Shown here one piece after another: positions 47,926-58,739 of a stretch of 64,000 nucleotides of DNA. The first letter of the stretch is position 1; every line of letters begins with the position of its first letter. The notes under the pieces are model-generated. The model ran no database searches. It saw only the letters and a program-made list of their open reading frames with translations, and was not told where the DNA came from. Made by a program: the position numbers and the translations under genes. Source of the stretch: Eutypa lata (lineage: Eukaryota > Ascomycota > Sordariomycetes > Xylariales > Diatrypaceae); assembly GCA_022661535.1 (NCBI GenBank), contig JAKULF010000004.1, forward strand, positions 2,232,001-2,296,000. The letters are read 5' to 3'.

Positions 47926-50006
47926 ATGAGTGAACAGCATCGCGGCCCGACCATCATTATTAGCGATGACGATGATGATGATGATAACCAGGATGACTTC
48001 CCTGGTGCACCTTTTGGTAGAGAATATCGTCAGTTAATTGACCGGTTCTGGGAACTTGGCCAGAACCAACACAATGCCATTATCATTGACGACGATGATG
48101 GCAACAGCGATGAATTCCAAAACCAACAAGTGGTTGCAGAACAAGACCTGGAACCAGAAATAGCCCAATTTATCGACTTTGATGATGGCGATTGGCATGT
48201 TCCTAAGTTGAATAATGTCATACGCAACCATCCGGTCCAAGACCACTTACGCGTTCCAATTTACCATCATAATGGCAAATTAATGAAGGAAGGAACTGTC
48301 GTCGAGATCAACCAACTTCCTCAGGAGTCTTTCGGTGTACAGTTTTTGGAAATACAAATGATCCGAAAAGAAGGTGACCGGGTGGTCCTACGCGGCATTC
48401 CATTTGCGAGGGCTCGTAATTTAAGAGGGTTACTTCCCTTGAAAAGAAACGAGGTTGTTTCTATTTTGGATATTCACGAGGATGATGGTCGCGAGTGGTC
48501 CATACAGGCAGCCATCGAAGTCAGCATCGACGATGTCCTCCGTATCCGACAGCTTCAGTTCACCAATGCTGCTTATCCTTCACATAGGTATAAACTCGGT
48601 GTGGCTGAAGAGCATGCCGTGCTTACATGTAGATGGAAAATGGTGTCATTTTACAAGTCTGCTGCTGCTGCTAAAAAGGGACGTCTTCATTCACGAGAGA
48701 TAAAAGGGCTCAGGGCACACGAGGTACCAGACGACAAGCTACGTGTTCTGGACGACCACTTGCTCAATAGATGGCGTGGTGGAAAGGTCAGAGGAGGCTC
48801 GTCTTCAAGGGCCGGTCCAAAAGTACCGGTCATTAATCTAATCGACGGCAACCCACCTAAGCAGAGTCGCATGCCTGACCAAACATACACGCATGGAGAC
48901 TTCTTTTGTGGTGCTGGCGGTGTTACACGCGGTGCTAAAGATGCTGGCTTCATAACAATAATAGCATGCGACATCGACCCGAATGCATGCGCGACATACC
49001 GGTTAAATTTTCCTAGCACCGACCTCTACGAGATGAGCGTACATGGACTTGTCACATCTATATCTGGCTATCCCATCGACGTTATACATATATCGCCGCC
49101 GTGTCAAGTATGGAGCCCAGCACATACTAGCCCGGGTCAAAATGACGATGCCAACCTAGCTGCCCTATACGCTTGTATAGAAGTGCTAGACAAATTTCGA
49201 CCACGAATCGTCACCGTCGAACAGACATTTGGCCTTTTGCATAGCCGGTTCAGGCCTTTCTTCAACAAGTTTGTTCAATGCTTTACGGAGAACAATTATT
49301 CAATTGCATACAGAGTTATGAATCTTGCGGAAATTAGTAGTTCCCAGAATCGAAAGCGGTTGATAATGATTGCATCTTGTCCAGTAAGTAGCTTCTAGGG
49401 TTATTTTCACTCCTACCCAACATGCTTCGGAGGTGTATTTCTGTGTCAACAGGAAAGCTCGCTTCTAAAACATGACTTGGAGCTCTTGGACGCCCAATGG
49501 ATTACATAGAGACGGAAATAGCTAACTCATTTCAGGGGGAACGACTGCCGACGTTCCCAAGCCCGACACATCCGGTGACAATAGCTCAAGCGCTATCCAC
49601 AATACGACCTAGATCTACTCACCACAATGTCGATGAAGTCTTAGCCAGGGCTCTTGGAAATCCGAGATTCCCTCGACCTCCCTATGACCCAAACGTTCTC
49701 CTTCGACACACAATCACGACGGCGGGAGGAGATTGCCACCCATCCGGAGAACGTATGTTCACGCCAAGAGAATTCGCAGCCCTCCAAGGGTTCCCGTCAC
49801 ATCATAGGTTTGCAGGCCGTGCAATACGAAGGCAGATCGGGAATGCGTTCCCCCCAACCTCGGTAAAGGTTCTTTACGACCACATTCGCAATTGGTTGCT
49901 AAAGGAAGATGGAATCAAGGGTGAAGACGAGGAACAAGCGAATGTTGATGATGATATTATCATGGTGGATTGGCGGGAGCGCTCAGCTACTCTCCCTTTA
50001 GAATAA
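47926..50006 (+). CDS. rid: RID-type C5 cytosine DNA methyltransferase (RIP defective homologue), two exons
   Basis: Homologue of Neurospora RID and Ascobolus Masc1, nuclear proteins needed for RIP or its premeiotic relative. Exons 47926-49383 and 49536-50006 (GTAAGT..CTAACTCATTTCAG) join in phase 0 to 642 residues. The N-terminus is acidic (SDDDDDDDN). A BAH-like region covers about 100-280. The methyltransferase has motif I DFFCGAGGVTRGAKDAGF (from D325), motif IV ISPPCQVWSPAHT with catalytic Cys393, and motif VI VEQTFGL. It also has motif VIII QNRKRLIMIASCPGE across the splice, motif IX MFTPREFAALQGFP and motif X RRQIGNAFPPTSV. The E-Q-T in motif VI (432-434), in place of the usual E-N-V, is the mark of this subfamily. 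All motifs are intact. The start at 47926 follows a CT-rich leader. The two RIP-scarred elements in this window are consistent with an active copy. Confidence 0.93.
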
Positions 50007-50493
50007 TGATAAGCGCAGACTAAACGAATGACCCAATGGGCTGTGGTAGCTGTATCGCTCAGACTCTCTCTCGTCCTGACTGCCCTGACTAGATAGACCC
50101 TCGGAATACTCGGAATTGTGAAGATGGACAGGGAAAATGATCAAAAAGATTGCAACTCGAGTCAGGCACTGCAAAAGTGGTTATCCTAGGTATCTAAATC
50201 TAGGAGAAGATGTGCAAGGTAAAGTGGGTGGTCAGGGGTAGTGGATCTTAGGCACTCTGTAGTACCTTGGCGCTAGCAAATCATACCTACTTAACTACAA
50301 GCCATCAAAAACAGGAATTTGGCACTTTCGTCCACAATAAAGCCACTAAGTTAGCGCCACAAAATCAACTTTGTTCGGCATCGCATGGTTAAGACCAATC
50401 CTCGACAGGTTCACCACCACTTACCAGCAAAAGCCCACCACTCTCTTACCGCGCATCTCAAGGCGAGGTCTCTTTTTTCTTTTTTAAGTAGCC
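50007..50493. other. Spacer between RID homologue and small acidic protein
   Basis: Holds the 3' flank of the methyltransferase and a pyrimidine-rich (CTTTTTTCTTTTTT) leader just before 50494, as is common upstream of fungal start codons. No gene. Confidence 0.5.
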
Positions 50494-50778
50494 ATGACCA
50501 CTATATCATACTCAAGCAGCGACAAGAAAGATGACACGCCTGCTCGAAGCGACTCCGTCAAGTTCAGCAAGTCCAAATCGGTCTTCCCAAGCAACGAGGA
50601 CCAGAAGAAGGGACAGGAGATGGCCAAAATCCTCTGGGGCGACCTGATCAAGCAGAACCACGAACAGCGGGATCTCGTGAGACAGACGGATCCCAATGTT
50701 TACGACGCCAGAGAGAATGACACGCCCGAGTCCTCTGAGCCGTCTGAGTCCTCGGGGCCAACGCCCGGTATCCCTTGA
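50494..50778 (+). CDS. Small hydrophilic hypothetical protein
   Basis: Single-exon frame of 94 residues, not recognised. It is hydrophilic, with a Ser/Lys/Asp-rich start (SYSSSDKKDDTPARSD), a central helix EDQKKGQEMAKILWGDLIKQN and a Pro/Glu/Ser-rich end. No signal peptide or membrane segment is visible. Coding is supported by the pyrimidine-rich leader right before the ATG, a higher GC content than the flanks, and the coherent hydrophilic composition. An antisense frame of equal length exists. It may still be chance. No function is proposed. Confidence 0.5.
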   Translation: MTTISYSSSDKKDDTPARSDSVKFSKSKSVFPSNEDQKKGQEMAKILWGDLIKQNHEQRDLVRQTDPNVYDARENDTPESSEPSESSGPTPGIP

Positions 50779-53444
50779 TCGCAATTAGGCACGCCTGTCC
50801 TGTCGCAGTCGGGGCGATTTCTTGTCACGGCCGGCGCAATGAAGGTTGGCAAATCAGATCGGAGGGGGGAAAGAGGGGTCCAACGAACATATGCATAGAA
50901 ATGCTTTCTTACGGTTTTGATTGAACGGGGAGGGGAGGCTGGTTCTGAATTCACTTTTTTCTTATCCCATCTGTCTGTCGACATGGAGTGCGGATTGGGG
51001 GCGTTGCCTGGAGGTGTTCGTTAAGGAAAGGATGAGGGGCGCGGATTTTGCTTTAGCCACTCATGGCCGAGAACCTTTTCATTTTAGAGGGTAAATGTCG
51101 AGAAACTGCTGTTACTAGCAGATCGCATTAAGTATGTATCAAGTTGCTCCATTCATGACGTACGTATGACAAGTTTCGCACCACTTCTCCATTTCAACCC
51201 TCAAATCACGTTGGGTCTCATTAATGTAGGTACCCGTCCTCGACAGACCCAAATATCTGGATCTGGGCCGAAACCTACATAAGCAGATAAGCAATGAATA
51301 GTCTTGGGGTTCTAGTTACATACTTATGTAGCTGCTATCTAGATAGTGCTAGGTTTAGCCTGTCGCAAAAATAGCGGGAGAACTCTTTTTACATAATCGC
51401 ACCCATAATGGTGTTGTTATCTGCGCTTTGTTTGATTGATGCGATAAGGAAAGGGAACTGTACTTGGTGATGCACTCACGAACGAATATATCGAGGTTTG
51501 TCTAAATGACACAACATTAGAATAGGTAGATTGAGAATGATTTCGGTTTTATAGGACAGAGTTGCCTCATGACGCATGGATGTGTCGGTGTGGTCATTCC
51601 AAGAAACAGAATGCCATGTTTCCTGGCAGTCAAATAATACAGGCGACATCCCTCCAGGCTGAGTCAGACCTTGCCTTTTGTCCTCCAACATCCAATATAG
51701 ATAGAAACCTACCCTACGTTGTATTCAAGTAGTTCCAATCATGTACGTGATGCCCAACTGACGTTCGATGCATTTGATCGCAGTAGTGCCAACATCGAGT
51801 CTGTTAGGGTCAAGGTCGGTTAACGGTCAGAAGTCAGAACTCATCGCATGAGCGCGGATGAGAGCGATGGGCTTAGAGCCGCTTGGTGGGATATCTTGTG
51901 CCGTTGAAATAGTCGTCGACTTGAAAGCCACCTCGGTTGTCACGGGGGCTAGTCACCCCTACATGTCTTTCATGTCGCTCAAGTAAACATTCCTGTGTTG
52001 AATTCAGCTCTCTATAAACAAGAGTCATGGAAGGCAGCACACATGTATTCGTTCTATGGGCATGCAAATTCTGTAAGGAATCGTGGAACCCACAGGCTGA
52101 TACGACTTCTAATTATCATATGGATAATATGTATTTGTCTATAAATGTAGTTTGTAAGGATAGTGACACTGTTTCTCTTAATCACAATCTAAGGTCTGCT
52201 CAGGGCTTTACGGTGGCTTCAATACATTTCAACTAGTATGGTCTAGGTTAATTATATGCCATGCTACTATATCTTGGTTGGTCTAAAAAATAATACGACA
52301 AACATGCTTCTAGGTCAATTCAGGTGACGCAAATAGACTCTACATAGGACCTACGCGGTTCGTGAAGAACAATGAACGCTCACCACACAACTGGTCCATA
52401 GTTGAGAGCATATAGGTTACGAACCAATGTTACATTTGTTTGCTCTTTTTGATTAACTGTGTAGCATTCTAGGTGACTTCAGGTGATTGGAGTTATCCAG
52501 CTATTTCTTACTTGGTTGTAGTAATGCTATAATGTGAAGCTTACTACAAGACCTCAGGGGCTGGCTGCATCGTTTTGTTGAATTTGTTTAGCAACTGAAA
52601 CCACATTGAGACGCCACGAGTGATCTAACAGAATATTCCAAAGAAGAGTTGCTCTCGGTTGGTTATATGAAAGAGTGTTTCAATATCAGCATTCGCATTC
52701 ATCTGGGCTAAGCGTAGCCATAGCAAGTCATGACTCGGTTCCTCTTTCTCTCTATTAAATCGATAACGCACGCAGATGCTTTCCAATGCCTGCATTACGC
52801 ATTTCACGGGTCCTATTTTAGGCCTAAGATGCTTTAGGAAACCCTCATATAGCGGATAGCGAAGAGCTGACTTAGCTAGATACTAACTCCTTGATCGAGT
52901 GCTTTATAGCTATAAACAGGACTGAGTATTGCCTGTTAAGGCGACATACTCATTTCACGGTATGCTGGCCACGAGTTCATTATATATATGGAGACAATTA
53001 AATTTTTAGGGTATATTCAGAGCAATTAAAATCGAGTCATTGTAGACTATGTCATGTTAGTTTAGATAGATATAAGATCGAGGTCATATCATGTATTCCA
53101 TTCCAAAGTAACACAATAAATGGTTGATATAGGTTGGTCCGTTCAGCCGGGCAGATAGAGTTCCGTTTTAGACATATCAAATCGCTCACTGAATGCCAGT
53201 TCATAAATAGAGCCACGGTGCGGAATACCAGTACGATGGAATGTAGCAGAGTGCTTAAGCAACCCCCTGTATTGTCACAACTTGATAATGATACGAAGCT
53301 TATATTCACATCTCCTTGATCGTATATCTTTAGTAGTCCAGATTATCCAAGGAAATAGTAACGGAAAGTCCAGTATGTGTCCAACTTCATCACTCATGAC
53401 CATATAATTACGGAATTTTAAGGTTTTGGTAAATGTAGGAAATA
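50779..53444. other. 2.7-kb spacer without recognisable gene
   Basis: Only short frames without domains (for example 51476-51691 and 53052-53309). No repeats beyond simple runs. No RIP signature. Confidence 0.5.
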
Positions 53445-54767
53445 TTATTCTAACTGGAAATGGGCATGAGGTGGTTCCTTTAAGGACTTTAAACTCTCGG
53501 TATGGGAAAGCGAATCGTCTCTACCAACCTGACCCTCCTCAGATAGTATCAGCTGGTCTCTGCGCATGGCATTCATGGGGATAGACCCTCTTTTTGATGA
53601 GAGATTTGGGCGCCGTTTGGCGCTGAATCTATAACTGAATCTCTCCCGGAACTCGTCTCGAACCAGTACGCGAAGCACTGGAATAGTGGTCGCAATTATA
53701 GTGGCGCATCCATCGACTATTGCCCAGATGTGGTTCTCGGACAGGACGGCTGCAACCCAGTTAGAGAGACGGTTCCAGAATGAGTACAAGGTACTTCAAG
53801 GGGTACCTACAGATGAAGGCCGTTGCCCTTACTTCCCAGTTCGTAAGCGATCGGTACAGCCTAACTACTGTAACAACACCGGCCCTTAGAGATATGTGAG
53901 CACAAGGCATGGTCAAGAGGGAGGGAGTTGACTTACAGAGCACCAAGACTCATAGCAAAGGTAAGCCCGGCCTTCTCTCGTTTGTTAAGGTGGAGCTTTC
54001 GGATGATCATCCACGGCAACCCTAATACTAGGCAATCAAATAATAGTGACATGACTGGAGTGATATCAGTTTCGAGCTTCAACGGCGTTTATTGTATGCC
54101 CTTACCAGTAGATTCCTGGGTCAAAATGCCCGAGAAATCGATGGACTGGCAAGAGGAACCCGGGAGGTTGGGTCTCTCAATCACTGCGCCCGGGGGCCCA
54201 GGGAGGGTGCACGGCCTCCTCCATAGCATGATTGCAGTCAGAGCATAGCTGATATCGACCAAGATGGTCGCCGTCCAGACTAGCTTCGTCTGCCACCCCT
54301 TGGTGATCTTGACGAGCATGAGAGAAAACGCGGTCTTGCTCGCAGCCAAGGCGATGCTCTCGAGACTGCTGGCCGCTGTCTGGGCTGTAAAGAAGGCAGT
54401 CGTCATCCCCCGCGCCGTCGCGAACCCCTGGGACATCATCCATGTCACGACACTGCACCCCGCGCCAAGGACAAGCTAAGAATTCGTACACCGTCATTAG
54501 CAGTGCTTCCCTAAGGGGGGTGGGTACTAGTTAAGGAATTAAAGGGTGTAATACCAGACCAAAGGTGAGGACGTAATCATCGGTCGTGATGCCACGGGTT
54601 TTACGATAGCTGCGACGCAATTTACACCATAGTCGGAGCCCGACGAAAAGACAAGCAAGAATGTACAAAGACCAAGTCGAGGCGACGACGGCGGTCCCTG
54701 TAACTGGAGCCATATGGATGTTGGAAACGTTTTTTCCTTCTTCTTCTTTCGGTGCTGATGTCAACAA
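53445..54767 (-). CDS. Fungal rhodopsin-domain (SAT4-like) seven-helix membrane protein, five exons
   Basis: Integral membrane protein of the fungal Rhodopsin_dom family, often annotated as PTH11-like or as SAT4-like. Exons (minus): 54767-54555, 54475-54106, 54054-53937, 53884-53858 and 53793-53445, giving 358 residues. The family marks are TWSLYILACLFVGLRLWCKL and TTDDYVLTFGL in the first helices, LEIA-like SLESIALAASKTAFSLMLVKI, and LVWTATILVDISYALTAIML. Later helices are DCLVLGLPWMIIRKLHLNKREKAGLTFAMSLGAL and IWAIVDGCATIIATTIPVLRVL. Phases agree for all junctions. The last intron (GTACCG..TTGAAG) is the least certain, because the sequence inside it also looks partly coding. The Ser-rich cytosolic tail is 60 residues long. 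Ligand and role are unknown. Confidence 0.8.
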
Positions 54768-56895
54768 ATATTCAGTTTGGATGCTCGAGATAATGCTGCT
54801 CCCATCTCACAAGGCCATTGAGGACATGATGGTTAATATTCATTGTTGGCATCACATCGTTCCCCTGATAGATGCGCTCAACAAGTGGGTGAAACTCTGC
54901 ATCGCATCAATCGTAACCCAAACGTAACTTCAATGAGACAGCGAGAGCTCCTGGTCAAGTAGGATCAATAAATGCAGAGCTCTCAATTCTGATAGCACTT
55001 GAGGTGACGTTGTTTCATCACAAAAAGGGCCTATTTCGTTCTAACGTCGCAGTAAGGTCCACTCCCACACCTTCCGTAACCAGCGGATTACTACTGCCTA
55101 CGACTCTGTTCAGGATAGTGGAGTTGCAGTGCCTTAACCCTGATGTAGTAGTTACCGGGGTCGACGACGACCCGAGCCTTCCTGGCTTGGCAAGCTCAAT
55201 TTCTACGGCAATAGAACTGGAACAGGGTGGGTAGGATGCCGTCTACTTTCCTGGAACCCGCGCTGCAAAGCGGCCTCGGCATCGGGGGTCCCGTATATAA
55301 TTATAGAGGGAGTCGGGACCGAAGGAGAGACTGGGATCGTAATGTGCCTTACTAAAATTTTACTCACCTCCATATATCAACCAACCACACTAGGATTCCC
55401 CAGGATTATCCGGGCCAATCACAAGATTTTAAGAGATCACCCCCTGCTTCAACAGGTTTATAGAACAAGTTTTGCTAACGTTCACAACGATATAGGGAAT
55501 AGTGTCTAGAAAGGCAGTAGTACACAGGCTTGATAGGTAAACAGCTACTACTACAAGGGATATTTCTAGAAAGAGTCAATATTGGAATCCCAGTTAGTTG
55601 GATTAGGTAGGTGGACATTCCACTACTAGCCTCTTAGGGGTTGACGGTGTTATAGTGAATTGTTAGTCAGTGGGCCTTTCCGTTACCCACGTGGGTACCT
55701 AGATAAGTAAGTAATTAGATAAGATATCCATTGGTGAATTCCTTCAGAATTATATATGTAGGTAGAAGACATCCCGACATTGAACCAGATGAAGTATCAT
55801 GTTGCATCAAATCCAGCTCACAAAACCTGCGGTATTATTGCATGCGAGATCCGACCGAACTGAACTCATCAATCTATAACAGTGCTACCATTAATATCTT
55901 CCTTCTATTTAACGGACATTTAATAAGCGGCAAGATAGCATTCCCAACCAGAGAAACCGACACGTGAAGAAAGATCAACCACCAATGGGGTTCGTGAAAC
56001 TTATCAGTTTTTCTACGTAGTATCTAATAGCTTCGAAAAGGTAAACACTTCGCTGCAGTCGTAGAGAACACCAGGAACATGCTACTTAGTTAAAGGATGA
56101 AGAAAAGGGGGACGGCAACATGGCGGTGAGGAGTTATGCACGGGAGATAGGGACTGCAACGCTATAAATGGAGGATTGCTACTCAAGAATATCAAACCAC
56201 CCTCTGTTGCAGGAGATCTGCAACGGAAAAAAAGGCGACGGTATTGCATTCTACTGGACGATGCAACACTATGGTGGCGAGGAAACTCGAAACTACAGTA
56301 TCTAACTAACTACCTAGCAGCTTAGAGGCTAGTCTGCGACAGCTTCTAACATGATCCCCAACACCATGGGAATTCAAGGCCCATCTCAATATTAAAACGA
56401 ACAACTATTATCGTAATAAAGTATGTATCAATTATAGAAGCGCTCGCTAGTCATTTACCGCAATGATACGCGCGACGGGCGATAGACGCGAAGTAACCAC
56501 GTACGAAAATACATTTCGTGAATTTATAAAGGCATCGGATTCGCAATGTAAGTCTAGCCATAAATGAACATGAATAGAGAGACCACCATAAACACCAAGA
56601 ATACCAAGGATATATTTCCGTCGCTCTGTAGTCTTCGCGTGCATGAAAACGGGGTAGTCTCAAACCGCAAAATAAATCGCCCCTTTTCCGTCGACGATGC
56701 ATAGCTATCCCAAGCGCTGTCGGTAGTTGTTATCCATGTGCAAGACCGTCGAACCTATCCCGACCTGTCCCTCGTTCCCCCCGTCCGGTTTCCCAATGAC
56801 GAAATAGTCTCATAATAGCCAAGCCTATTCCGCTTTGATTAAGGCGTATAATTTGCAACTCTGCCCTAGCTCCTCCAGACGATACGTCTAGGCAC
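54768..56895. other. 2.1-kb spacer without recognisable gene
   Basis: Contains the upstream region of the rhodopsin-domain gene and the 3' flank of the O-methyltransferase. Short frames only. Confidence 0.5.
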
Positions 56896-58739
56896 TCACT
56901 CGTCAGGCTTCCAAACTGCCTCGATGATACTCATACGGCAGCCCTGCGGCCTCGTGACCCCCTTTTCAGTCCGGTTAGCGTGATGTCTCATAATTAGCCT
57001 CTCGCTAACTAGCATGGTAACCCACCTTGAAGACAAACCCGTCGCTAGCCAACGCGAACAGCTCACGGAACTGTCGCTCGTCGCGTTCCTGTGCATTAAG
57101 CAACGTCATCATGGCCAGGTCCATACCGCGCACTACAGCATCTATAATTAGTTGTTCCCTTCTTTTTGATGGACATTATAGCGAGGTATGATACTCAGGG
57201 GCCTCCTTGCTCCCGGACGTGCCCTTTTTATAACTAAGTTCAAGCAATGGGGAAAACTAGCTGTAAAGAGGAGATATGAAAGTAGACAATGAGAAGTCAT
57301 TTCACTTACTAAGGCGTTCATCCCACGGCTCCTCGGTGCCCGGCTCTCCCAGGCAGATGTCGTTAATGATAATCCGCGCCCCCGGCTCAAGCGCGGGGAT
57401 CAGGTTACGCAGGATTCGCACGGCATAGGGCGTGGAGTGATTATGCATGATCCAGCGAAAGAAGTACACAGCCGCGCCGCGCACCGGCTGTTCCGTAAAG
57501 AAATCATGCGCCATGAAAGAGATCCGTGCTGCTGCTGCTACCGCGGCCTGCTTCTGCACGTCGTCATCATCATCCCCACCACCACCACCACCACCACCAC
57601 CACCGCAGAGGACGTCCAGCGCAGGCGCACTAGCAACCGTAGCGGGCAAATCCTGCACCACGAACCGGACATTGCGCCACCTCCGCGCGAGGTCGACGCA
57701 CACGAAGCCGTGGCTCCCACCCACATCGACGAAGGTGCCGCCCGCGGCGTCGACGTCCGCTAGGTCGCAGTGGCCGACGAGGTAGGAGATCTCGTAGCCC
57801 TCGCCGCTGGTCAGGCTAGTCATGGCCTGGCCCATGCGGCGGGCGCGGGCGACGTCCCGGCCGAGCGTGGCGAACATGGGCTCGGCGTCCACGGTGCCGA
57901 AGGCGTAGTTGAAGCCCGTGCGCGCGGGGTTCGTGGCCTCCGGGTGGGCGCGCAGCGCGTCGAGGACGTGCGCCGAGGCCGGGTACATGTCCTCGGTGTT
58001 GAAGCCGACCCAGGCCTGGAGGGGCGCGTCGGCCGCCAGGAGGAGGGACGCCGAGGTGTGCGCTATGGCGCCTGGGGCGGGCTCCCGGAAGATGTGGTTC
58101 GTGATGGCGTGCCGGAGGAGCCGGGTCAGGTTTGTGGCGTCTAGGGTTGTTTTGCTCTGCAGTTCGGAGAGCGGGATGGTTCCCTCCAGGGGGACAAGCT
58201 TGGCTGTAAAGTTTTAATAAGATGAGTTCGACTTTGGTCCGCAGGGCCGGGGGGAACCCTGACTTACCTATGCCGAAATGGTTGATGAGTTGTAAGCTTT
58301 GTGTGTTCATGAACTATTGGCGATTTCATTAGTTTGTCGTTTCTATCATCTATAAGATGCTAAGGGTGAAAATATATTTAAGCCACTCTTCTCTAAGGAG
58401 CTCGAAAGAAGAGAGGTTAAGATGATCTGGACTTACGTCCCAAGCCATCCATCGAACGGACTCTCCTGGTCCCATCATCAAATTCTTGAGCTCTTGGGTA
58501 GCTTGAATGACTTCACTACGACTCTTAGCAATAGGGGGAGGTAAGGTATGGAAGTCATTAAAGGTCTCTGCTTCGAAGCTCGGCAGAGGCAGGCCGTTCT
58601 CCTGAAAGTATTTCTCTACTTTTCCCGTTTCTATGCTGATGATCGCGGCTAGCTTGGAAATTTTGGAGGAACATTGTGCTGTGGGCTCTTGACTCTTGTG
58701 AGGGGTCAGCGAATGGACTCTTGATCCGTTTGATTCCAT
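56896..58739 (-). CDS. SAM-dependent O-methyltransferase (plant COMT-like, fungal type), five exons
   Basis: Predicted cytosolic O-methyltransferase acting on phenolic or polyketide hydroxyls. Exons (minus): 58739-58437, 58313-58268, 58203-57310, 57141-57026 and 56943-56896, giving 468 residues with every phase matching. The N-terminal dimerisation domain runs from MESNGS to LINHFGIAKLVPLEG, followed by a winged-helix segment with LLRHAITNHIF. The SAM site is FVDVGGSHGFVCVDLA from about 274. FRWIMHNHSTPYAVRIL carries the catalytic His region. It ends with RMSIIEAVWKPDE, the usual fungal end. An oddity is a run of ten Gly and five Asp (LCGGGGGGGGGGDDDDD), coded by a CCA/GTC trinucleotide repeat at about 57565-57606, inside the Rossmann fold. 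An upstream in-frame ATG at 58895 would add 52 residues. No backbone enzyme is next to it. Confidence 0.88.
57567..57606. repeat. CCA/ACC trinucleotide repeat in the O-methyltransferase
   Basis: About ten CCA/ACC units followed by CAT/CGT units. Read on the minus strand they give poly-Gly then poly-Asp. Length changes would stay in frame, so this may be a polymorphic loop. Confidence 0.85.

Noticed and set aside
50512..50784. 90-residue minus-strand frame
   Set aside because: Antisense to the small acidic protein, with a less plausible composition and no leader sequence.
53794..53857. Reading the last rhodopsin-gene intron as coding (YRSLTNWE..)
   Set aside because: That frame runs into a stop before the last helix, and no donor in it has the phase needed to join the downstream exon.
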